A DNA stretch of 64,000 bases, taken from positions 3,286,001-3,350,000 of the forward strand of contig JAIUCV010000089.1 in assembly GCA_026724425.1 (NCBI GenBank), written 5' to 3'. The position numbers and the translations under genes were made by a program. Of the stretch, positions 33,001-44,949 are shown one piece after another. Origin of the DNA: Erythrophleum ivorense (lineage: Eukaryota > Streptophyta > Magnoliopsida > Fabales > Fabaceae). Under the pieces are notes generated by a model. The model was not told where the DNA came from. It searched no databases and saw nothing but the letters and a program-made list of their open reading frames with translations. Position 1 is the stretch's first letter. Each line of letters starts with the position of its first letter.

Positions 33001-34986
33001 TTAATAGCTATTGAGGTACTTTAACTCGTCTACAACATCATTACACATCATGAAAAATTCTGTAACTTCCTTCGGTGTGTCCAGCGGATTAGTTAAACCC
33101 TCGGCCGCCTGGAGCGAACTTTTGAAACTAGGAAGGATCTCGTTAGCCATGAAAATTAACTTCTTGAACCAGGATGTAAACCTTTCCTTTTCCGCGGCTT
33201 GCTCAGTATGAAGTGTCTTCCATGTCTCGATCGTCTCAGCTTGTCGATTAAGTTGTTCTAACATATTCTGCAGTATGGCGGCATTATCACTCCTAATGAT
33301 GGATAGTTCATTTGCTTTCTTCTCCAATTCCTTTGCCAACATATCAATCTCATGCCGACCCCCACTAGATTCAAGCTTCTGCATTTGTCTTTCTAGCGCG
33401 TCTTTTTCTTTGAGGACTTTCATTAATTGGGCTCTACTAACAAGCATCTTCTTTTCATTTTCGGTTACTCGCTGTCGCGCTTCCTCTATGGTGTTTTTCA
33501 ATTTTGCATTCTCTTCCTTCAATTTTTTCATCTCGACGCTTCCCCTATTTTCCTTGTATCTCTTTGCCCTATTCGCTTCCGCTTGCAAGACTGCGCATTC
33601 ATTTCGTATTTGACTCAAATTCCTTAAGTGTTCTCGTCTTTTCTCTTCCAAAACTCTCAATCCTTCTTTCTTTTCTTCGACTTGCTTGGCCAATTGTTCC
33701 TTAATCACCTGCATGTTGTTGCTGAGTAGAGGGTTAGGTGATCCGAAAGAAGGGTTAGCCCCCTTTGTTCTTTCCTTCAACCATCCTCTATATGCCTCGG
33801 TTACGGTTATGATCCGTTTGCCCAGCTCGCATCTTCCTTTGCATATCACTTGGCTCCACACGCTTCTCATTTTCTGGCAAAGCATCATAGCTTCCGGTTC
33901 ATTATGGTAAAAGTGAATTAATCGTGTCGCCTCATTGGACGGGATATCTTGCCTATATGCGAACTGTTGGTGAACAACTGACGGATTGTAATTGATGCAA
34001 CCCCGGGGGCTTATTAGGGGTACGTTCAAGAATTCTCCACAACAGTATATAATTTCTTCGTTTTCCCACCATACTAGCTTCCACCAAACTGTATTGTCGT
34101 CCAATTGACCTAGGGATCGTGCCCAATCATCACGGGTCATTTTTGCGGATGATAGGATAGCACCTTCATGGTTGAGGAAGTCCCTGACCGGATGGTGTAT
34201 GACGTCATGTCGTCGACCCAACTGATATTGTCTCCCATAAATATGATTAAACATCCAAACGGTGAGGAGTTGTAGACAGCACTTTAACTTTCCTCCTTTT
34301 TCTTATTGACAGAAACTTAAAGTCAAGAAGGTTTCTGCTAAGACTGCTGGCACAGGATTTACACGATGATTTTCCACCATCCATAAAACACTCATTGCCG
34401 CCAAATCAATTATCCCTACCGCCGAGGGAAATAACACTAATCCGTATACAGCTAAGGCAAGCACTCTCTTAAAAGTTGCCCAGTCTTCCTTTTCGGCTAG
34501 GGTCCTTAAGCGCTCCTCCACGTACTTCCTTGAAAGGCCTTCGGTCTGTCCCCTCTGCTGTAAATGGATTCTGCTAGGATCCTCTCCTAAAACCTGAGCC
34601 ACTGTACGTTTCGATGGTAGATGTCCCGGATAGTAATAAATTGAGGCATCTTTTCTCAAAGGTATATTCACAAAGCTCCCATATTCCTCCAAAGTGGGTG
34701 TAATCTAGAATGTAGAGAATGCAAAACACCTCAATGAACTATCCCAATGTTGGGCCAAGGCTGAAAGTGCCTCTGGCTGTACCGGTACCCGCAGCAAGTC
34801 TAGAATATCCCCATAATCCCTTCGAAACTCTCGAATATGCCTTCCACTTAATTTTTCTCCCAATGTAATCAGGCTCTCGACTGATTCTGCTTCTGCCTTG
34901 ATTTTAAACTTCATTCCAGTCGCAATTAGGCCAGTTTGTCTTGAACTCAGATATCGCTTATTGCCCAAGGGTTCCGTTGCCTCCAT
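33001..34986 (-). pseudogene. Ogre ORF1 (extra ORF upstream of gag, two stops)
   Basis: Three consecutive open stretches (34986-34705, 34692-34303, 34254-33001) are all in one frame, separated by a TAG at 34707-34705 and a TAA at 34305-34303. Together they would cover about 660 codons, starting at ATG 34986. The first two thirds resemble the plant ORF1/DUF7745-type region (LPSKRTVAQVLGEDPSRIHL, WWKLVWWENEEIIYCCGEF). The last third is a charged coiled coil (heptad-like, rich in K/E/R/L) ending DELKYLNSY. Function is unknown in the whole lineage. The TAG fits decay of CAG. Confidence 0.8.
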
Positions 34987-36467
34987 TATGCCAATTAATA
35001 TGTATAACCGTTTGCTGTTTCAAAATATCAAAACTGGTTAGTCAGTGCATCATCATTACTAGCTTTACCATTCGCCAAATTCTCAAGAAATTTATTATTC
35101 CACAGAGAATGAGGATGTGAGGATCAATTTAAGAAGGAATGATTCCCTACATAATTGACACCGACATTGTTCGGCGAGCTAGCCTAATGATCCACTAACA
35201 TTCTTACTATGATGTTGGGCACAATGTCTCGGCACGAGAAATTATTATAAGGAAAACTTTGTACTCTTTCTTGAAGAGTCTATTACTCTATGAAAGAGAA
35301 GAGTCGACAATTAAATCGAGAGAAATATGCCTTTCTGCACGATTAATGCCCTAAAACATATTCAAATCTCTAGCCGAGGCATCACACATATTCATCAATG
35401 TAAATTTTTTAGATTTCATAATCCTCAAAAATTCCTTTGGTAAATTGCGCGTTGTTCATTATTCCTATTTATTTATTATTATTTTTTACTTTACCCCCTT
35501 TTTAAATGAATGTATGAAGCAGATGAATGCATTCCGAAAGGTTCCCCTTTTGAAGGGTTGCAAGTAATATGATTATGGCCTCTCTAGGGTTGGAAACCCA
35601 TTAGGCAAAAGTTAGCTTAATTGATGCGGACTTTTATCTTAGTTAATGCTTGTCTGGTTATGCCATAATAATCCTTCATTTACTCCAGTAAGCAATGATA
35701 GTGCGTCACTTTCCTTTTAGATATCGTCAGATGAGTCAAGGATAAAAGAAAACGCTCTCCTTTGTCTTAATGTGGGTAGACCCTAAGTTGTGACCCTTGG
35801 AATCTGACTATTAACTATTTGGGAGGTAGCTACGGTGCAACTATCAGTGCAAATTTACTAGGTAGATCTAGGATTCCTAAGCATTGGTCCCTAAATTGCC
35901 CCCACCATAAGGTGAGGATCTCATTATATAGATTTGACCATGAGAGGAAAGAGATCCTACGCAGGTCCAACCCATATAACAAGATACAATTTAGGTGAGG
36001 TCTTCATGATAGCCTCAGGAAGCACAGGGCTTCACAGGGAAATCAGTACAAACCTCTACTAACCTAGGGAGCCCTCAGACCCGGGTATAGGGCCCATAAT
36101 GTGTGTGAAGTGACTGTGTCTTGGTGAGGTGTGTGAGGAGAGCATTTACCTTCTTATCCTATGGAATACCCCACCCTCATCTGCTAGGCAGATTGATAGG
36201 ACAAAACACAGAAAGGCATATATACAAATATAAGTGAAACAAGCACAGATATGGTCATCTATCCTAAGGTTTCATTCCACATGTTGTCTATCCTAACACA
36301 TGAGATATGTGCAATTAATGAAATAGAATAGATGAAATAAACATGTGAAAGGCAAGTCATTTACCCTAAACATGTGAGGTAAACAATAAACAGAAAGGAG
36401 AATCAAAACAAAAGGGAGGCCATAGTGTATTGCACAACTAATTTAAGCCGGGCTTGACTCTCAAAAG
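34987..36467 (-). other. 5' leader of the element
   Basis: About 1.5 kb lies between the PBS and ORF1, with no open frame of note. It holds conserved-looking but non-coding sequence. Long leaders are usual in Ogre elements and probably carry packaging signals (inference). Confidence 0.55.
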
Positions 36468-36485
36468 TCCCCAATGGAGTCGCCA
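36468..36485 (-). other. Primer binding site
   Basis: Read on the minus strand, three bases after the 5' LTR, the sequence is TGGCGACTCCATTGGGGA. A TGG start is required to pair with the CCA end of a tRNA. This sequence fits the tRNA-Arg type PBS reported for Ogre elements; a tRNA search would confirm which isoacceptor. Confidence 0.7.
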
Positions 36486-36488
36486 TAC

Positions 36489-39400
36489 TGTCACACCCGA
36501 AAATGCGACCGCGCGGCGCCAAAATCGAAATCGAAATTAAAAATGAATTTGTAGAAAAGTAGAAAAAGTAGTAGAGTCGCCACCAAATTTTTATTTTTTG
36601 AAAAGGCAAAATTTTGGAAAAAAATCTTTTTAATTTGGAATGTCACAAAAAATATGGTCTGCGAGTTAGAAAATGGATTCGGGAGTCAGTTGTGAGTGGG
36701 GAAGGTGTTAGGCACCCCACAACACCCGTTACTAACACCCGTTACTAAGAACGGTTACCCTAAGTTAGTTGTGCAATATCAGTATGGCCTTTAATTTGTT
36801 TTGGTTCTCCTTAACAAATCACATGCAAAATAAGAAGTGGAAATAAAAGAAATGAAATTAAAAAGAAGAACGAAATTTAAGAAGCGAAATTGGAAAACAA
36901 CATAAGATAAACGAAATTAAGAAAAGGAAAAATTCAACAAGAAAAAAAATTATTTACAATGGCGGACTTGACCTAAGATGAAAGCCTAGGGCCTACGTAC
37001 CCTCTAAAGGGGATCAAAGTCCACGTAGTTCGTTAAAAGTTATGTTGATGTCTTTTTTTTGTTTTTGTCTTTTTTTTGTTGTTTTAGGTTTTACTAGTTT
37101 TTTTTTGTTATTACATTTTTGTTTTCATTTTTGGTTTATATATATATTTTGCTGTTGTTTTTTATTATTATTATTATTTTTTGTCAAGATTTATATTTCT
37201 ACTAAAAATTTCGTTATTGTAGATGAAAGAAAAAAATAAAACGAGACTCAACTTCATCTTTAACAAATAAAACGGGTTCAAGATTGGTTAAGATGTTTTA
37301 ATTTGCTAAAATGAAATTAATTTCGTTTTTTTTTCTTTCCTCATTTTCAACTTTTTTTTCCTTTTTTTTTTAGAGAATTTTATCAATGATTTTTTTTTGT
37401 TTATTATTATTATTTTTTAATTTTTGTTAATTTTGATTATTTAATTTTTTTGTTTATTATTATTATTTTTTAAATTTTTGTTAATTTTGATTATTTAATT
37501 TTTTTTGTTTTGATTTTCCTTTATTTTGAATGTTCTTCGATTTTCTTACCTCTTTTTTTTTTATTTGACTTTCGACTAATTTTGAATGAGTTACCTTATT
37601 ATATATTTTTTTTTATCTCGATTGATTTTGATAATCGACTTGATCTTGTGAATGATAAAAAAAATTTTATTGAGAGGCCTTTACCTTCTTTTTATTTTAT
37701 TAATTAATCAATTTTCTTCACTCATTTTTTTCCTAGATTTCTCGGGCTGTAATTCTTCCTTTTAGCTTCTGAATCTTATAATTATCAAATATCTTTTCAT
37801 CCCCTTTTTTTTTTAACTAAAAGCAAGTCTTCCCTTCTTCCCCTCTCTTCCCTTTTTTTTTTAGTGTGGGTCAATTCAGATTTCTGAGATAAGACTTTGA
37901 GTCAGAAAGAAACCTTTTTAATATTTTTTCACTTATTTACTTTTTCTTTTCGTTCCCCATTTTGAAATCGCCTTTCATTTTGTTTGAGAGGAAAATCCTT
38001 TTATCTTTAATATTGTTTTGTTGACTTTCCTTCTTTTATTCTTGAAATCTCCTTCAGAAATTTTCCTCCCCTTTTTATACTCTCAATTTTATATCCTTTA
38101 ATTAGAACTCTAGCCCTACTGGTCGTAGGCCATTGATTTCTAAAATTTATTAAACATAATTGTAAAAAACTTAATAAGGATTAAGGAGGCTTATTGCCAC
38201 ACATACCCTTGGATGAGTCCGTACGCATTTGAGGGGATACAAGATCCCACACGATGACGAACAAATAAATAGAATACGAGGATATATGTATATAAAAAAA
38301 ATAAAGATAGAAAAGAAAAATAAGAAAATAATAATAAAAGGAAGGAATATGAAGATAGGAACATTTTCCCATTATTTTTGTTGCGAAAAAAAAATAAAAA
38401 TAGGAATATTGTTTCTTAACTGAACTTCTTTCTGATTTTTTTTATTCTTAGCTTCTTGCCTTCTTTTTTTAACGTCATTCCAATGGGCTAATAAATCAGA
38501 GATTGCAATAATCCTGATTTGGGCCGTGGGAATCAAGAAATCGCCCCAAAATTCCTTCCCTCCTTCCCTTTTCCTTTTCATCGAAAGCCCCCCTTTTTTT
38601 AGTTAAAGGTTTGAGCCCAAATCCTTCCCCCTTTTTTTTTTTTTAAGAGGTTGGATCGAAGCCCAGAACTTCACCTGCTCGTGTGCAACGAGCAGGGGAG
38701 CCCAGTAATCACTAAAGGGGTTCGTTACTTCCTATGGTTTCCTCGGAGCCCTATACGAGTCTGGGGAGACAACATCCCTACACGACGGACTCTAGCGAGG
38801 AGGAAAGCACGAGGGGAACGAAAGAACAAGCATCCAGAAAACAAAGGCGAAATTAAAACCCAACGATAGCGTGGATGTACAGGCATATCAAATGAAACAG
38901 AATCGACCTTAAACTAAATTGGTTGCCTAAATTAGATCAACAATAAATCACGCTCATTCGAATTTGCAGAATTACTAATAACGTCATTCATTCCTATCTA
39001 TCCAAAGTACAGACTACACGGATTCATGTAAGCACCTAATTCTGAAGCAAAACACAGCAGGGAGACAGTCCAGATTAATACATTTGAATTCAATAAACTC
39101 ATATGCTATAGCTATATCCAGTATTCTCTCAAACTTTTCCTCGAACACCTAACGTGCATGTCGCCAACTATACAACGCATACAGTATTCCGAATTCCATT
39201 TTCCATTTCGATTCAACACTACCAGCGACCCCAAACAGAGTATGTAAATTGATGGTTTACCTGAAGGGATGGTGGCAGTAGATGCAGATTCTTCGGTCCC
39301 CTGTTGCTTCTCAGGTCATCGATATTCCTCGGCTCCTCCCTCTTCGAATGCCCTCAATCGAGCTCCCTCCTTCCCGATTAGAAGAAAATGCTCTCCCTTT

Positions 39401-40627
39401 TCTCCAATCAGAAGCCCCTTTTGAACCCTCTCCCTCTGATTCCAATTTTTTCTCTGGGCCCCTCGATTTTTTTCAGTCCCCTTTTTAATCCGAAAAATCC
39501 CCCCAGTGCTCGATTTTTCTGGTCTCTTTTATCGATTTTTTTCGGTCCCCCTCCCCGATTCTTTCCATTTCAGCGTTCAATTTTCTCTCGGCTCGATGAT
39601 GAAAAGGGACCGGAGAGGAAGTCCACGCCTCGAGCCCGTCGTTGCCAGCCGTCTGCTCCCTTCTGCCAACCCCTCTGAAGCGCTGCCTTGCCTCTTCCTT
39701 TCTCACGCTCCTCTGAAGCCTCGGGCTCCCCAACTTCCCCTGCTGCCTTTCCATTTTTGTCTCTCAACCTCTCTGTGTCTCTGTGTCTTTTCTGCCTCTT
39801 CTCTCTTTGCTTCAGCCAAATGTGGGTGAGGAGAATGGAGCGATGGGAGAAACTGGGCGGGGTTCCATGCGTGACCCGATGGCCCAACCCAAAAGGAGAA
39901 AGATTATGAGAGGGAATGGGCTGGCTTCAATGCAGGCCTGGTGGCCCAAACCGAAAGAAAAAAGAGGTTTTGGGTTTCAGAAATTAGACCCCTATATTTT
40001 TTTTTTTGCCTTTCCCCGTTTTTGGATCTGTTTCTTCTGCTCCCCCCTTTTTTTATTGTTTTTTTAAGTGATTTTTGTTGTTTTTTTTATTATTTTTTTT
40101 TCTTCTTTTGACTTATTTTTTCTCTAAAGCTTTTAATTTGAATTTTTTTCATTCTCGCCTAATTTTCATCATTTTTGGCTTTGGTTTTTTTTTTCTTCTT
40201 CTTCTTTTGTTTACGACTTTGGTTTTTTTTCTCCTTTTTTTTGTTTACGGCTTTGATTTTTTTTCTCTAATTTTTTTTTCTTGTAACTTTTTCTTTGTTT
40301 TCTAAAGCTTCTAATTTCTAATTTTTCTCAATTTTTCTATTTTCTCCTACTTTTCTATTTTCTTTCTTTTCTTTTGTTTTTTTTTCTTTTTTTTTTGTTT
40401 AGGCTTTGGTTTTTTTTTTCTTTTTTTATTTGTATTCTGATTGATGTTTTTTTTTTAATCTTTTTTTTTTCGCTTTGGTTCTTTTTTCAATTTTTTGATT
40501 TTTTATTTCACTTCACTTTGTCATTTTTTATTTTGACTTTTTCCTTTTCTCTTTACTTCTTCTCATTATTATTATTATTTTTTTTATTTTTATTTTTGGC
40601 ATGTCGGGACAAAATGCGGTGTTCACA
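36489..40627 (-). repeat. 5' LTR (4139 bp)
   Basis: It starts TGTCACACCCGAAAATGCGA and ends ATGCGGTGTTCACA on the plus strand, as the copy at 19367-23496 does. Examples of differences: C here for T at the base after ATGCGA near the left end, one extra short TTTTTGTTTATTATTATTA-type duplication at about 37440, and several T-run length changes. It serves as the promoter copy for the minus-strand element. Confidence 0.95.
38674..38696. other. Perfect hairpin inside the 5' LTR
   Basis: This has the same 9-bp stem and GTGCA loop as at 21553-21575. Read in the element sense it lies roughly in the middle of the LTR. Confidence 0.8.
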
Positions 40628-40720
40628 ATAAGAGTCTTTCATCTCAGTGTTTGGTCACTGGGAATACTGAATTTGACTATCGGTATAATAGAAAACTGCA
40701 ACCTTCAGAATATGAAGGTA
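40628..40720 (+). pseudogene. Gene-like sequence interrupted by the retrotransposon (right side)
   Basis: It begins with the right target-site copy ATAAG (40628-40632). Then one frame reads protein-like sequence (SLSSQCLVTGNTEFDYRYNR) up to a donor-like GAAG/GTAATAG at about 40711. With one target copy removed, an open frame starting at a Met in the left flank runs straight through the insertion point. The protein is not recognised. Confidence 0.3.
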
Positions 40721-42080
40721 ATAGTTTGTTTCGAATATAATATAATTATTGGCAAAGAAAAGGCATCTGTTTTCTAATTATATATGGAATTAATAATAAC
40801 CTTTGCAAGTCTAGAAGTTGTCAGAGAAGAAATGTGAGTTCCACAATTAATAAAAAAATAAAAAAATGAGATAGACAGTGTATAAACAGTTCAGAACAGT
40901 AAATAAATAGTTTTATTGACGTGACATTATAAACAATTTTATAAACAGTGCCAAATGAAATACCGAATCCACAGATTTTTTAAATATAAAGCAGATTGGG
41001 CTCGGCAGCCGGAATTGTTGAACTGTGTTATTGACGCACGGAACTTGAAACAACGGTGTTCACAAAAGAAACAAAATCGATCCTGTAGACACAATTTGAA
41101 TTTCGAAGTTATCTCTTGTTGCTGGAATCATACGCATTCATATGCTGTCTGGATAGAAAGGATTGATTTGTTTTAAATATTATAATAATATGCGATGCTG
41201 AAAGATGGAAGCAATTGTTGGCTTGTGAATTTTCAATGGAATTGGTACAGTAGCAATAAATTGTTTTCATGGGATGCGGGTTCTATAATATTTACTTGAT
41301 GAAGCATCTCGCCCATATTCATTCATGCGGCATGTTATGATAAAGAAATTTGTCATTCTGTGCTTTTTGCTAATGGGAAGCGAATTTTTGGGGAATTTTG
41401 ATTAAAATCCATTTTTTGATTAATTTTTTTACTCAAATTCATGTTTATAAAAAAAAAATTCCATCTAAATCTTATACATTGGTCAAGGTCGGATACAATG
41501 TATGATCAATATCGGTGTGCACGATTTTTAAGGAGACAAATTTGATTTTTGTGATGTAATAAAGAGATAATAATTAGTGTATAATTAGGTAATAATTATA
41601 TAATTAAGTAATTAAAATTACTTATTATTTGTTTGTTATGGTATAATTAATAAGTAATTATTATTGTATGATTAATTAGTTAAAGTTAATTAGTATTAAT
41701 TTATTTGATGAGTGGGTGATATAATTAAGAAGTAATACTTTAATTGGTTAAAATTAATAATTAATTTTTATGATTAATTAATTAAAAGGAGTAGTTAATA
41801 TTGGTTATGTAATAATTAATTAATAAATTTAGTTAGATAACAAATATTAATAATTATTAATGAAGTAGTAATAAAAAAATAATTATTAAGGTATTAAATA
41901 AATAAAATAAATTAAGATAGAGAAAAATAAAAAAATTTGTAGCAAAAAATAAATAAATGTCACCAAAAGAAATATTAAAAAAAATTAATGCAACTAACTT
42001 AGATATAAGAAAAATGTTTAATACAAACAAAATAAAAATAACAAAAAAATAAATGTCAACATAATAAATTTAACAAATAA

Positions 42081-42375
42081 TTAAATGTAAACAATATATA
42101 TACAAGAAAAAAATTAAATGTCCACTAAAGAAATATAACAAAAATATAAATTCAAATAAAATAATGCAAAAGAAATAAATTGAACAAAAATATAGTTAAT
42201 GCAAACATACTATATATAGCAAAAATTAAAATGTAAACAATATATAAATATATATATAGGCAACATTTAAATGCCCACTAAATAAATTAAAAAAATAAAT
42301 TCAAGTAAATTAAATAAAAATTGCAAAATAAATAAATTTAACAACAATATAATTAATGTAAAGGTAACAAATATA
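42081..42375 (+). repeat. Degenerate tandem repeat, ~146-bp unit, A-rich
   Basis: Two blocks begin TTAAATGTAAACAATATATA (42081) and TTAAAATGTAAACAATATAT (42226). They continue with matching segments in the same order (a TTTAAATG-CCACTAA segment, a TAAATTCAA segment, an ATATA-TTAATG segment). Similar but weaker pieces lie further left. They are diverged and of unknown origin. Confidence 0.6.
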
Positions 42376-42812
42376 ACAAAAAAATGAATCTAGCCAAAAT
42401 AAATATACAAAAAAAATGTATGCAAACCAAATAAATATAACAAACAAATAAATAATGCAAAAAAAAATAAAAATAACCACAAAAATAAATATAGCCAATA
42501 AAATAGTTGCAAGTAATTTAAATATAACAAAAAAATAATATAAACATGTAATTTACCTAATAATTTTTTATAAAAAAATACTAACTTCATTAGATCAAAG
42601 CAAGATAGTAGTAAGAAAGACTTGATCACTCTTAGAGATGAAACTTAACAAAAAAGAATTAAAAGTTACAAATTCACAAATTATATATGATAAATTGAAG
42701 AAATCAAAATGATACAAAACTAAGGAAGAAGGGAGGTGTATATGAAGAAAGGTGAGAAAAGAGAGTATAAAGCAAGAAAGGGAGTGATGGGGTTTTAAAT
42801 CTTGCCTACAAG

Positions 42813-42834
42813 GCATGTAGGCTAGCCTACATGC
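42813..42834. repeat. 22-bp perfect palindrome
   Basis: GCATGTAGGC, TA, GCCTACATGC: both strands read identically, in otherwise AT-rich DNA. A third GCCTACA lies at 42804. No flanking element was found. Confidence 0.9.
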
Positions 42835-43479
42835 TTTTACTTGCAATGTTGTAGGTTATTAAAAAAAAATTTAACTTTTTAAATGTCAAAATTATAAAAC
42901 AATTTTTAAAAAAATTAATTGGATGGTTCTGATATCCAATCTAATTTATTAAAAACATAATATTTCATTTGGAAGTCGGAACTAATTGATTAACTGTTTC
43001 TACTTTTATACTTTCTATAGTATTTGGGTGAATATCATGTATGAAGATGGATTTTGTAACCTTTTTTTTTCTAAACAATGGAATCCTGCCTAAAAATATT
43101 GAATTTTTAGGCAATAAACAATAATAAATGTTTTCATGTGTAGAAGAAAATTATGTTTTTTTCGAAACTAATAAGTTTCAATGGATTATTCAAGGTATAT
43201 GACTATTTCTTTGTTTTAATTTATTTGATGTGATATTTTGTATTTATGAATTCAAATTTTATTTTGTGAAATTATTAAGTGTTTATCAAAAATGGAAAAA
43301 AAGTCTTTAAAGAATGGTTTTAGAGAAAAATAAAGTAGTAATAATTGATTGTTAAGGGAGATTATCTATAAACAAATTCAGATTCTATATTTTCTTTTAT
43401 CTTAAAGATTGTTTATTATATATCTTTATCGGAACATTAATTTATCCAATTTTGTTATAGAAAATTTGATATGTTTTTA

Positions 43480-44072
43480 TAGAAGTGCACAAAGTTGGCC
43501 TGAGTACTATTGGACCGGGACAGGTCGAGACAGTACGTTGAGTTGAGACGGGTTTCGAGATAACCTTTTGGCTTTATTTGGCCTGGTCGGGCCTAAGGTA
43601 TATATATATATTTATATATAAAAAGATAGGAACTAAATTAATTTTTTTTAAAAAAGTTTTTTTATAATTTTAGCCAAAAATTTTTAAACATATTTTATAA
43701 ATTATAAATAACTAGAGAGGTCAAAATTTATGCTAAGACTTTCTTAAATATAATTATCACATTCATATAAGAAAAATAAAATAATTTTTTTTTAGTTTTA
43801 ACTACTATATTTGTATTTTTTTTTTATTTTCTCATTTGAATTCATATTTTTTTATGTCCATTGTATAAATTTTTAAAAAATATTAAAAAAATAGTTATAT
43901 GCCTAAAATAATTGAATAAATATAAAAATATAAAATTTTTATTTTTTATTTTTAATGAAAATTGGCCTGTGGCTCGATTGGCTTTGGACACATTTTTTGT
44001 CCCAAAGTTGAAATTAGACTAGGACTCGAGCTGAAGCAATTCCTAATCTGTCCCTGCCCGTGCCCACCTCTA
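43480..44072. mobile_element. hAT-like non-autonomous element
   Basis: The left end TAGAAGTGCACAAAGTTGGCC and the right end (reverse complement) TAGAGGTGGGCACGGGCAGG form imperfect terminal inverted repeats. Just inside both ends are the GGCC/GGG-rich 'graded' sequences typical of a widespread group of plant hAT MITEs. Flanks TGTTTTTA and GTGTTTTA may be a worn 8-bp duplication. The interior is AT-rich and non-coding. Confidence 0.55.
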
Positions 44073-44949
44073 GTGTTTTACATAAATTTAAATAATGGCA
44101 TATATATAATAGATGATTATCACATGAAATTTCAATTAATATTGATTAGAATAGTTGATAATTATTTTGTAAAGTTTTAATTTTTATTAGAACTGTTATA
44201 TTTATAATAATTAATAATTGTTTTGAAAAATTCAAATTTTAGTTAGATTGGTAGATAATATCTTATGAAATTCTAATTTAGTTAGAATTGATAATAATTA
44301 TCTTATGAAACTTTAATTTTAATTATAATTGTTGTATATGCATTGACAAGATAGTAAAATGGCATATGTTGAAATTGTATGCTAGGATTTAGACAAATAT
44401 ATGGTTTATGAATTTTATAATTATGAATATGATATAAACATAATCACATCTAATTAAAAAACTAATTCAAATAGTAAACTAGATAGATAGTTTTTGCCAT
44501 TTATATTATGATTAACTAAATATATGATAAGATGCAAGATAAGATTTAAATTTATTTACTTAGTTTTATGCTTAGAAATCATAAACAATGGTTTGAAACA
44601 AATTTGTTGATGTGAATTTATATAGGAAATATCCTTGTCACCATCAAAGGAGTAGGAGATTCTGTGATATAGATTTTATCATATATTTAAAATAAAAAAA
44701 CATAGTAGAGGTTTATCTTTAAAGTTATTTGAGGTCATTAAATTTCATAACTTGGTTTAAGATATAAAAATCCCCTATGGTGGTTCACACATGTATTTTG
44801 TTAAAGTCATCAAGCCTTTGTAATGTGTACTTATTTGAGATGTACTAAATATAAATATGTTTCATTATTTACAAACTATAAAACAAAAAAGTACTAGTTG
44901 TTGAAAGTGAAAAATAATCCAAGAATATAAATTTGAAACTAAAATTTTT

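Larger units (their letters stand above)
19367..40627 (-). mobile_element. Ogre/Tat-type Ty3/gypsy LTR retrotransposon, decayed
   Basis: The 21.3-kb element is oriented on the minus strand. Its order in transcription sense is 5' LTR 40627-36489, PBS, a leader of about 1.5 kb, ORF1, gag-PRO, intron, RT-RNaseH-INT, a 2-kb 3' untranslated region with tandem repeats, PPT, and 3' LTR 23496-19367. ORF1 before gag, very long LTRs, a tRNA-Arg-like PBS, an intron with stops between PRO and RT, no chromodomain, and a repeat-rich 3' region are the known hallmarks of Ogre elements in the Tat lineage. Several in-frame stops, one frameshift and a changed RT catalytic residue mean that it cannot be autonomous. 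Near-identity of the LTRs points to a fairly recent insertion. Confidence 0.92.
40721..43479. other. AT-rich intergenic region
   Basis: No gene is supported; long minus-strand frames at 42310-42846 are translated A-rich low-complexity DNA. From about 41860 to 42560 the strand is strongly A-rich on the plus side with loose repeats, two of which are listed separately. A 22-bp palindrome is at 42813. Confidence 0.6.

Noticed and set aside
42310..42846. Minus-strand frames of 60-83 codons rich in Phe, Ile and Leu
   Set aside because: Translated A-rich low-complexity DNA; the hydrophobic appearance comes from T-rich codons.
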